Of a stretch of 64,000 bases of DNA, positions 58,186 to 63,886 are shown piece by piece. A program made the translations under genes and the position numbers. Source of the stretch: Metalysinibacillus saudimassiliensis (GTDB taxonomy: Bacteria; Bacillota; Bacilli; Bacillales_A; Planococcaceae); assembly GCA_000935965.1 (NCBI GenBank), contig LN483076.1, positions 277,605 through 341,604 on the forward strand. The letters run 5' to 3'. Every line of letters starts with the position of its first letter. Positions within the stretch are counted from its first letter, which is position 1. The notes beneath the pieces are model-generated. The model did no database searches. It worked only from the letters and a program-made list of their open reading frames with translations, and was not told where the DNA came from.

Positions 58186-58398
58186 ATGAAAAGAAATCCA
58201 AACGTAGGTAAGGGCTGGATGGTAATTGGTGCAGTCTTTATTGTTGTAGGACTTGTGATGATTATTTACCGTAACAGTAATTACGAAAAGCAAATCGAGT
58301 TTATGAAGGAACGCTGTGCAGGTGAGGGCGGCGAACTAATTGTTAAAGAGAAGGGTAACTTCTTTACACGTAGCTATGATATTGAATGTAAAAAATAA
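58186..58398 (+). CDS. Small membrane protein, unknown
   Basis: 70 residues from ATG 58186 (GAGGGG 6-7 bases upstream; the ATG-like codon 15 bp earlier lacks a site). One hydrophobic helix at about 8-27 (GWMVIGAVFIVVGLVMIIY), followed by a polar domain with two Cys (ERCAGEGG and DIECKK) that could form a disulfide outside the cell. It follows yqfO by 11 bp. Family not recognised. Confidence 0.65.
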   Translation: MKRNPNVGKGWMVIGAVFIVVGLVMIIYRNSNYEKQIEFMKERCAGEGGELIVKEKGNFFTRSYDIECKK

Positions 58399-58400
58399 CA

Positions 58401-58437
58401 AAAGGGAAATCGCATTGTTGCGGTTTCCCTTTTTTTA
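58401..58437. terminator. Terminator between convergent genes
   Basis: AAAGGGAAA-CGC and GCG-TTTCCCTTT stem with seven T residues on the plus strand; AACAAAAGGG gives some T-richness on the other strand. Confidence 0.88.
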
Positions 58438-58941
58438 ACGTGTGAAGGTTGTAGCGAGTAGTGCTAAAAGATGAACAAATGTCATATCGGCTTCAGGCTC
58501 AAGCGTATACGTATCACGCTCGCGTTGCCAGCCGTTATCAAACGTCTGCAAGCGTACGAGCGCACTATCGCGACAGTATAATGTTGCGTTATAGGCAAGA
58601 TCAAGCTCTACCTTAAACGGCACGTCTGCCATCGTAAATTTACGCCCTGACTCCATGAGTTGTATTGGGTAATCCTTAACGACGACTAACTCATTTGTCG
58701 CATGCACAAATAATTCATAAGATAATAACTTATGACGTAGCGTAAAAATAGGGTTTGCCTCAGCATCATAGCTTGTAAAGGATAGCAGTAAGGGCAGTTG
58801 TAGTAAGGATGTAGCTACACTGACAATTTGTTTAGACAGTGGTAGCGGTGTAGGTTTAATATGTACAACACATTGCCCTTGGTCGTCATACAGCTGTCTT
58901 GCGGGATTGGCAGTGCTATAAGGTGCAGTAAACGTTGTCAT
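58435..58941 (-). CDS. Probable tubby C-terminal-like (YxjI/LURP-type) protein, copy 1
   Basis: 168 residues. A beta-rich soluble protein with one hydrophobic stretch near 38-55 (IVSVATSLLQLPLLLSFTSY). It aligns along its first half with the product of the next minus-strand gene (GQCVVHIKPTPL against GATVGFIKPIPL; SYDAEANPIF against SYDATGNEVS), so the pair is paralogous. The pattern of short strands resembles the tubby-like superfamily; this is a tentative call. It overlaps its partner by 4 bp (ATGA). Confidence 0.65.
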   Translation of the reverse strand: MTTFTAPYSTANPARQLYDDQGQCVVHIKPTPLPLSKQIVSVATSLLQLPLLLSFTSYDAEANPIFTLRHKLLSYELFVHATNELVVVKDYPIQLMESGRKFTMADVPFKVELDLAYNATLYCRDSALVRLQTFDNGWQRERDTYTLEPEADMTFVHLLALLATTFTR

Positions 58942-59423
58942 TGAATCCCTCCCTGATAAATGGTGAAGTACAGGCTCGCAAATAACAAAAGTAACATTTC
59001 ATCTTCTGTATAACATGTGACATCAAGTCCTCTGCTCGCTTTTTTAAATTGTACCACGCATTGTTCACCTATATAGAGGTGGTACTCCTCCTTGTAATTG
59101 CTGTCAATATGGCAATTAACACCTTGCAACATAAAGTGGTGCGTTACACGTCCAAGTGTATCTACCTCACTAGTAATGGGTAATAAGGTGTCTTGCACAA
59201 TAAGTGTGCGTTTTGATGACCAAAAGTTAGCAGGTGCAACAGTACGGCTTACTTCATTGCCAGTAGCATCATAGCTTGCATAGCTACGCGGTAGCAATAG
59301 TTGTGTACTAATAAGCGAGGCGACATTACCAAGCAATTGCAGTTTAGTGAGAGGTATAGGCTTAATAAAGCCAACTGTAGCACCTTGTGCGTTAGTAATT
59401 TGGTGTTTGTAAACATGGTACAT
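58938..59423 (-). CDS. Probable tubby C-terminal-like protein, copy 2
   Basis: 161 residues, first gene of a two-gene operon with its paralogue. Hydrophobic stretch LLGNVASLISTQLLLP near 30, then SYDATGNEV and a beta-rich remainder. The ATG at 59423 has AAGGAAGTGA upstream, and an IS-derived end begins at 59438, only 15 bp from the start codon; the native promoter has been displaced. Confidence 0.65.
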   Translation of the reverse strand: MYHVYKHQITNAQGATVGFIKPIPLTKLQLLGNVASLISTQLLLPRSYASYDATGNEVSRTVAPANFWSSKRTLIVQDTLLPITSEVDTLGRVTHHFMLQGVNCHIDSNYKEEYHLYIGEQCVVQFKKASRGLDVTCYTEDEMLLLLFASLYFTIYQGGIQ

Positions 59424-59437
59424 GATGTGTCACTTCC

Positions 59438-59594
59438 TTTAACGACTTTCCGAAAGAAGTCTCCCATCCTCAAGGAATGTGAAGGTGCGAATAGCACCAA
59501 TGAGTAGGTGGGAGATGAATTTCGGTTGGCTTTAGCCAACGTTATTTTTCTAAGCCTTTTCGCAATAATTCGAGAATAGTTGCTGTTCTTGTAG
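59438..59594 (-). mobile_element. IS200/IS605-type end block, copy E1
   Basis: 157 bp nearly identical to 63559-63710 and, over 123 bp, to 62468-62590. Reading the minus strand it holds the tail of an RHH reading frame, GGCTAAAGCCAACC, CCGAAATTCATCTCCCACC, a hairpin, GACTTCTTTCGG and an edge GTTAAA. The hairpin arms are CTCCCATC (59461-59468) and GGTGGGAG (59507-59514). Confidence 0.8.
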
Positions 59595-59795
59595 ACAGTC
59601 CGTTTTCAAACCAAAGCGTTGGCGAAGTTCTTTGTAATACAAGTTGTTTAATTGGCGTTGATTCAGATTTTTTGATACAACTACTTTCTCTGAAAGCCAA
59701 TTACACGCTTTTTGATAGGTTTTACTTGTCAAACGTAGGCTTTCTGCTTGTGATTCATTCACGTAAAGTTGAATTTTAGCTGTAATGGTTGGCAT
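59550..59795 (-). pseudogene. Truncated tnpB (TnpB_a) fused to an RHH-gene tail
   Basis: The first 65 residues (MPTITAKIQLYV, then LTSKTYQKACNWLSEKV, LNQLYYKELRQRFGL-like) match the N terminus of TnpB/OrfB of IS605 elements. After RFGLKT the DNA switches to the 3' part of an RHH gene in another frame and ends YCEKA-stop. The ATG at 59795 has AAAGGCGG upstream. Only about 15% of a TnpB remains, so no nuclease domain. Confidence 0.8.
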
Positions 59796-59808
59796 GTTTT
59801 CACCGCCT

Positions 59809-59840
59809 TTCACTAAAAATAGTATACTATTTTTAGTGAA
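59809..59840. promoter_or_regulatory. Perfect 32-bp palindrome at the TnpB_a promoter
   Basis: TTCACTAAAAATAGTA (59809-59824) is followed directly by its exact complement TACTATTTTTAGTGAA (59825-59840). It lies 14 bp upstream of the TnpB_a start codon, where a repressor would block expression. Confidence 0.75.
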
Positions 59841-59849
59841 GTTACAAAA

Positions 59850-59926
59850 AAGAAACTCAACCTAAAGGTTGGCGACAAGGACACCCCGACTTACGCTTTG
59901 CGTTGAAGTCGGGGTATCCTTGTCGC
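59850..59926 (-). mobile_element. Left-end hairpin of the TnpB_a element
   Basis: AACC-TAAA-GGTT mini-hairpin followed by a 20-bp stem: GCGACAAGGACACCCCGAC (from 59872) pairs with the complement ending at 59926 (one mismatch), loop of 13 bases. Hairpins with CCCCGACTT/AAGTCGGGG are typical of IS605/IS1341-type ends. It directly abuts the truncated CPBP gene. Confidence 0.7.
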
Positions 59927-60421
59927 AAATCTGATGAAGTACTACCACGCGCAGCCTTTTTCACCTTTACTGCACCATTTAACCTACTAGTGCTAACAGC
60001 CATTGCATCTAGTAGTTTACTGTTATTTGGCGTCCTACTCACATTTTTGATACCAGCTAGCTATATTCCTAGTGCCAATAGTGACTATCAAAATGCTTCC
60101 CTACTAGCTATTACAAGCATGATGCTTGTAGGTGCAACGTTTGAGGAGCTTTTATTTAGAGGGATTATTCAAAATTTACTATTGCTATGGTTAGGTAACA
60201 GTTGGCTTGCCATTGGCATTACTACACTCGCATTTGTCGCGTTGCACGGTCACTATTTTAAAAAACCCGTTATGCTACTTAACATTGCAATCCCTAGCTT
60301 AGTATTTGGTTGGGTTTACTTGCAAACAAATAATATTGTAGTACCAATCATTGTGCACTTTTTACTTAACATCGGCATCACCCTATTATTTAAATACCGT
60401 TGGCTTACACTAAAAGCCTAA
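59927..60421 (+). pseudogene. CPBP family intramembrane metalloprotease, N-terminus lost to IS end
   Basis: An open frame (first ATG at 59903, inside the IS hairpin) of 172 codons; the protein-like part begins about 59927. It has membrane segments LLVLTAIASSSLLLFGVLLT and ITSMMLVGATF, the CPBP motif EELLFRG with catalytic Glu pair and Arg, the second-motif His in FVALHGHYF, and HFLLNIG. The catalytic core looks intact, but the first transmembrane part of the usual 200-300 residue protein is missing, and the fused start codon comes from IS sequence. A residual product is possible. Confidence 0.75.
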
Positions 60422-60422
60422 T

Positions 60423-60456
60423 AACGAGAGAAAGTTACCCCTCTCTTGTTATTTTG
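60423..60456 (+). terminator. Terminator after the CPBP gene
   Basis: AACGAGAG and CTCTTGTT stem (one G-U pair), followed by ATTTTG; moderate strength. Confidence 0.65.
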
Positions 60457-60551
60457 CCTACACGCCATCCCGTTATCGTCAATACTTTTTTTGAAACTTT
60501 ACCCGTCGTTTGACGTATAATAGGGAGAGATACTATTTAGGAGGTTACCCT

Positions 60552-61196
60552 ATGCTGACGTTCTTTCAAAACTTATTACGCCACACGATTACGCTAGTTA
60601 CGAGTTTTTTAGCCTTTGGCTTTGCTGCAGATTCGCAGGATTCTAGTTTGTTAATGCTCGGCGCATTTTTTGGTAGTTATGTGGTCGTCAATTTTTCTAT
60701 AAAACAATTGCAACTTTTCAATCGTCGTCGCAAAACTTCACTAACACGCAAAGAGTTTAAGCATGTAAATGCCCAGCTTAAAATTGCCAAAACAAAAATT
60801 AAAGCACTCAATAATGCCTACTTAAAGGTGCGTTCTATTAATTCCTTTAAGCAACTACATGAGATGACAAGTGTGGCAAAAAACATTGTGCGCCTTGTGC
60901 GTCAAACACCTGAGAAGTTTTTCGCGGCAGAGCCGTTCTTTTATGGTCACCTTGACTCAGCTGTACAGCTTACCGAAAAATACAGCTTCCTGTCTCGCCA
61001 GCAAGTGCGCGACAAGGAAATTACAGCGGCGCTATCCGAAACACACGCCACACTCGATGATTTAACAGACACGTTAAAACTCGACTTAAAAGAAGTGCTA
61101 GCTAATGATATTGAGCACCTTAATAACGAGCTAGATTACATCAAATATTCATCAGAAAAACGCAAAAAACAAATAGAATGGCGAGGCGACAAATAA
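60552..61196 (+). CDS. xpaC: XpaC family protein (5-bromo-4-chloroindolyl phosphate hydrolysis)
   Basis: 214 residues from ATG 60552 with TTAGGAGG 8 bases upstream. Two hydrophobic segments at the N terminus (about 10-50: TLVTSFLAFGFAA and LLMLGAFFGSYVVVNF), then a helical, charged domain with LKIAKTKIKALNNAYLKVRS. This layout and the TelA gene directly downstream identify the XpaC family; its biochemical role is not established. A -10-like TATAAT at 60516-60521 sits 36 bp upstream, with TTGAAA 19 bp before it. Confidence 0.85.
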   Translation: MLTFFQNLLRHTITLVTSFLAFGFAADSQDSSLLMLGAFFGSYVVVNFSIKQLQLFNRRRKTSLTRKEFKHVNAQLKIAKTKIKALNNAYLKVRSINSFKQLHEMTSVAKNIVRLVRQTPEKFFAAEPFFYGHLDSAVQLTEKYSFLSRQQVRDKEITAALSETHATLDDLTDTLKLDLKEVLANDIEHLNNELDYIKYSSEKRKKQIEWRGDK

Positions 61197-62146
61197 TGAA
61201 AACATTTGAACTTTTGCCTGAGGAAACTAAGCCATACGCGCTAAAAATCGCAGGCGAAATTGATATGAATAACTATGAGTCCATCCTTACACTGGGGCAC
61301 AACACACAGCGCGCGATTTCACAATTTAGTGATCGCGTGCTGTACCATATTAAAAACCGCGACATTACTAAAGTCGGCAATACCTTGCAGCAATTAGTGG
61401 ATACGATCACGAGTGTTAAAGTGGAAGAAAGTGATACAAATCTATTATCTCGTTTCTTCAAAAAAAAGAGCGCACCCTCTCCTGAACGTACGATGCATTA
61501 TGAGCGTGCAAGCATTCAGATTGAGCGTATTGAGTTGCAATTGCACCGCGCACAAAAACAATTATTAGAGGATATTGAGGTACTAAACGAAATGTACCGC
61601 CTTAACCAAAGCTATCACGACGAGCTATCGGTCATTTTAGCCGCAGGTGAGCTAAAGCAATATGATTTTACGAGCCGTGAGTTGCCGCGCATAGAGGCCA
61701 TGGCGGCACAAGACCCACAAAGCCTTGCACCGCAAGCATTTGAGGATGCCAAAAATCAATTACAACGCCTTGATCAGCGCCTTTATGATTTACAAATTGC
61801 GCGCGAGCTAACGGTACAAGCCGCACCGCAAATTCGCATGATTCAACAATCTAATCAAGTGCTATCCGAAAAAATCCAAACGTCTTTAATGACTACCATT
61901 CCATTATGGAAAAACCAAATCGCACTGCTCATTAGTTCACAGCGTGACCGCCAGCGTGCGGATTTACACCGTCGTTTAGCTTCAGCTGAGCAGCGTATGG
62001 AGGCACACTTTGATGCTACCGAGCTTCAACAAACGCAACAACGCTTATTGGCAGATGTTGAAGAAACCTTATTACTACAAGGGCAATCGTCGGTACAACA
62101 AGCCCAAATCGAACGCGAAATGCGTAATTTAAGTCGCGATTTATAA
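61196..62146 (+). CDS. telA: TelA family toxic anion resistance protein
   Basis: 316 residues, mostly helical. The start ATG overlaps the xpaC stop (TAATG). TelA signatures include RVLYHIKNRDITKVGNTLQQL near 42 and the C-terminal VQAAPQIRMIQQSNQVLSEKIQ near 205 followed by TTIPLWKNQIAL. Named after tellurite resistance in plasmids; chromosomal copies are linked to cell-envelope stress. It forms a two-gene operon with xpaC, ended by a strong terminator. Confidence 0.9.
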   Translation: MKTFELLPEETKPYALKIAGEIDMNNYESILTLGHNTQRAISQFSDRVLYHIKNRDITKVGNTLQQLVDTITSVKVEESDTNLLSRFFKKKSAPSPERTMHYERASIQIERIELQLHRAQKQLLEDIEVLNEMYRLNQSYHDELSVILAAGELKQYDFTSRELPRIEAMAAQDPQSLAPQAFEDAKNQLQRLDQRLYDLQIARELTVQAAPQIRMIQQSNQVLSEKIQTSLMTTIPLWKNQIALLISSQRDRQRADLHRRLASAEQRMEAHFDATELQQTQQRLLADVEETLLLQGQSSVQQAQIEREMRNLSRDL

Positions 62147-62155
62147 CGACTAGCG

Positions 62156-62187
62156 CCACAGAAATAAATTTATTTCTGTGGTTTTTT
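62156..62187. terminator. Terminator after telA
   Basis: A perfect palindrome: CCACAGAAATAAA (62156-62168) with TTTATTTCTGTGG (62169-62181), followed by TTTTTT. Confidence 0.92.
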
Positions 62188-62266
62188 ATGCCTACGGTCA
62201 CTACTCTCCGCTGAATGCCGCTTCAACTTCTCAAAATTCCTTACTAGATTTTTCTGAACATTCATG

Positions 62267-62272
62267 TATAAT
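62267..62272 (+). promoter_or_regulatory. -10 element upstream of the FMN riboswitch
   Basis: TATAAT at 62267-62272, about 20 bp before the riboswitch; no good -35 element found at 16-18 bp. Confidence 0.5.
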
Positions 62273-62290
62273 GGGTGTCACATACGAATA

Positions 62291-62406
62291 GTTTTCCTTC
62301 GGGGTCAGGTGAAAGTCCTAACCGGCGGTATAGCCCGCGAGCTCTTTGGAGCAGGATTTGGTGAAATTCCAAAGCCGACAGTATAGTCTGGATGAGAGAA
62401 GGAAGT
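62291..62406 (+). ncRNA. FMN riboswitch (RFN element)
   Basis: Conserved RFN segments appear in order: TTCGGGGTCAGGTGAAAGTC, ACCGGCGGTATAGCCCGCGA, AGCAGGATTTGGTGAAATTC, CCGACAGTATAGTCTGGATG and GAGAGAAGG. It senses FMN and normally turns off riboflavin synthesis or uptake genes (ribD operon, ribU). Here it is followed by its terminator and then IS-derived DNA, so no target gene is present within the next 1.5 kb. Confidence 0.95.
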
Positions 62407-62439
62407 AAAAGTTACGCGCTTTGCCGTAGCTTATTTTCT

Positions 62440-62470
62440 GACCCCACAAAACCTTTGTGTGGTCTTTTTT
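62440..62470 (+). terminator. Expression-platform terminator of the FMN riboswitch
   Basis: GACCCCACAAA and TTTGTGTGGTC pair with one mismatch around ACC, followed by six T residues that run straight into the IS edge (TTTAAC, 62468). Confidence 0.88.
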
Positions 62471-62590
62471 AACGGCTTTCCGAAAGAAGTCTCCCATCCT
62501 CAAGGAATGCGAAGGTGCGAATAGCACCAATGAGTAGGTGGGAGATGAATTTCGGTTGGCTTTAGCCAAAGTTATTTTTCTAAGCCTTTT
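62468..62590 (-). mobile_element. IS200/IS605-type end block, copy E2
   Basis: 123 bp matching the E1 block with only a few changes (for example GCCAAAG for GCCAACG on the plus strand). It begins with TTTAACGGCTTTCCGAAAG at the riboswitch terminator and ends with AAGCCTTTT, where it joins a tnpB 5' fragment. Confidence 0.8.
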
Positions 62591-62779
62591 CTTTAATTGG
62601 GTTAATTGAGAAGAACACGAATTGTAAGTCAAACCTTTTCCTGTTGCCTTATAAGTATCGTTCCATTTTGCGAGGAAATGATTGAATACAAAACGAGAAC
62701 AACCGATTGTTTTAGCAATCAGTATTTCTTGTTCTTTGCTTGGATAGATGCGAAATTTATATGCTTTATTGACCAACAT
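62591..62779 (-). pseudogene. Truncated tnpB (TnpB_b)
   Basis: From ATG 62779 (AAGGAGGTGA upstream) the frame reads as an OrfB/TnpB N terminus: NKAYKFRIYPSKEQEILIAK, GCSRFVFNHFL and GLTYNSCSSQLTQLKK. It then runs into the end block; the fused frame stays open to 62318, through the complement of the riboswitch. The RuvC and zinc-finger regions of a roughly 370-residue TnpB are gone. Confidence 0.85.
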
Positions 62780-62799
62780 GACTTTCACCTCCTTGTATG

Positions 62800-62824
62800 C
62801 TATGATATACATATTATATCATAG
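62800..62824. promoter_or_regulatory. Palindromic operator between TnpB_b and RHH1
   Basis: CTATGATATA (62800-62809), CATAT spacer, and the exact complement TATATCATAG (62815-62824). It is centred in the 81-bp gap between the divergent start codons, an ideal site for autorepression by the RHH protein. Confidence 0.75.
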
Positions 62825-62860
62825 TTGATATTCATTTTATATTATTTTGGAGGTGAAAAC

Positions 62861-63016
62861 ATGGAAAAACAATCAGTCGTATTACGATTTCCTAAAATTC
62901 TTTTAGATAGAGTGGACGCATACAAAAAGAAAAAGGGTTTTGGAACTCGTACACAAACTATTTTTCATCTATTACAGATAGCACTCGAACAGTCGGACAA
63001 TCGAGATAGCAAGTAA
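62861..63016 (+). CDS. Small ribbon-helix-helix protein RHH1, divergent from tnpB
   Basis: 51 residues from ATG 62861 (TGGAGGTGA upstream). The N-terminal beta strand QSVVLRFPKILLDRVDAYKK is followed by GFGTRTQTIFHLLQIALEQ, the strand-helix-turn-helix pattern of MetJ/Arc/CopG regulators. It resembles RHH2 at 63658-63798 (both have a GxxTRTxTI segment). It is likely a repressor binding the palindrome upstream, controlling itself and tnpB. Confidence 0.75.
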   Translation: MEKQSVVLRFPKILLDRVDAYKKKKGFGTRTQTIFHLLQIALEQSDNRDSK

Positions 63017-63021
63017 GCTAC

Positions 63022-63093
63022 CCCTTGTCCGAAAGCGATTCATCTCCCACCTACTCACTGGGCTACGCCCTTCACGTTCCTTGAGGTGGGAGT
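63022..63093 (+). mobile_element. IS200/IS605-type end block, inverted copy after RHH1
   Basis: On the plus strand: CCGAAAGCGATTCATCTCCC, then hairpin arms CTCCCACC (63044-63051) and GGTGGGAG (63085-63092) enclosing GGGCTACGCCC. It is a shorter, more diverged relative of the three other blocks, in opposite orientation, ending where the EamA fragment begins. Confidence 0.75.
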
Positions 63094-63558
63094 ATTCTCG
63101 CCTATTTTTGATAAAATGGCCCACATAAAGCCAGACGACAATAAATCGTCAAGTGACGTAAGGTTGTGGATGCCCACAATAAAAATACTGCCTAAAAAGC
63201 AGGCAATAATCGCAATAACCGCGCGTATGGTCATTTTTTCGCCCAGAAATAATGTACCTAAAATTAGCACAAATACGGGGGCGAGGTTATAAATAGAGAT
63301 GGCAACGGAAATCGCCATTTCTTCAAAGGCTTTAAATAAAAACACCCAGTTGAGCACGATAAATACGCCGCAAATTAGTGTGCGTAGCACTTCCTTTTTG
63401 GACCAACGCTCGGTTTTATGCCCACCTGTTAGCCACCACACAGCGCCTAAAAATAGTGTGGCACAAATACAACGGATAAAGACAAGCTCAATAGCGGGTA
63501 GCCCCGTGTGTACGGTGAAGAAGCCAATGGAGCCAAAAATCGCCATGGCTACGGTTAA
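63094..63558 (-). pseudogene. EamA/DMT family transporter fragment
   Basis: About 155 codons matching the first half of an EamA transporter: four to five transmembrane helices (MAIFGSIGFFTVHTGLPAIE, CATLFLGAVWWLTGG, LICGVFIVLNWVFLFKAFE, AISIYNLAPVFVLILGTLFLG, AVIAIIACFLGSIFIVGI). It enters from an end block without its own N terminus or start signals and is cut by the other block after FMWAILSKIG. Full-length members have about 300 residues and ten helices. Confidence 0.85.
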
Positions 63559-63710
63559 TTTAACAGCTTTCCGAAAGAAGTCTCCCACCTCAAGGAACGT
63601 AAAGGGTATAGCCCTGTGAGTAGGTGGGAGATGAATTTCGGTTGGCTTTAGCCAACGTTATTTTTCTAAGCCTTTTCGCAATAATTCGAGAATAGTTGCT
63701 GTTCTTGTAG
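63559..63710 (-). mobile_element. IS200/IS605-type end block, copy E3
   Basis: 152 bp nearly identical to E1, with a shorter hairpin loop containing GGGTATAGCCC. It begins TTTAACAGCTTTCCGAAAG at the edge of the EamA fragment and includes the 3' part of the RHH2 gene. Taken with RHH2 and tnpB to the right, it is the likely left end of an element that continues past the window. Confidence 0.8.
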
Positions 63711-63798
63711 CTATTCCGTTTTCTTCTTGGTATTTATCTAATTTCTCGATAATTGATTTAGGCATACGAATTTCTACACGTTCTTTATTATCTTTCAA
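63658..63798 (-). CDS. Small ribbon-helix-helix protein RHH2, divergent from tnpB
   Basis: 46 residues from TTG 63798, with GAGAGGTGA 5-6 bases upstream. The strand NKERVEIRMPKSIIEKLDKY and the helices NGIATRTATILELLRKGLEK give an Arc/CopG-type RHH fold. The same 3' end is found fused to tnpB in E1. It lies 88 bp from the divergent tnpB start, with inverted repeats in between. Confidence 0.75.
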   Translation of the reverse strand: MKDNKERVEIRMPKSIIEKLDKYQEENGIATRTATILELLRKGLEK

Positions 63799-63816
63799 AA
63801 TTATCACCTCTCACTT

Positions 63817-63870
63817 GATTGTACGGTATTTCTATGATACAATCAATATATACGATATTATTCCGTACAA
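63817..63870. promoter_or_regulatory. Inverted repeats between RHH2 and TnpB_c
   Basis: Two nested repeats: GATTGTA (63817-63823) with TACAATC (63838-63844), and TTGTACGG (63819-63826) with CCGTACAA (63863-63870). They share bases, so alternative operator occupancy is possible. The region must also hold both divergent promoters. Confidence 0.6.
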
Positions 63871-63886
63871 ATCGAGGTGAATTGAT

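Noticed and set aside
62861..63016. RHH1 as antitoxin of a toxin-antitoxin pair
   Set aside because: No toxin-sized partner gene is downstream; an IS end block follows at once. The divergent tnpB is the only partner.
63055..63588. EamA gene as the target of the FMN riboswitch (ImpX-like)
   Set aside because: It is on the opposite strand, truncated at both ends and separated by IS remnants.
59438..63710. CRISPR-like repeats in the IS region
   Set aside because: Copies are kilobases apart, carry IS605-style hairpins and abut tnpB fragments.
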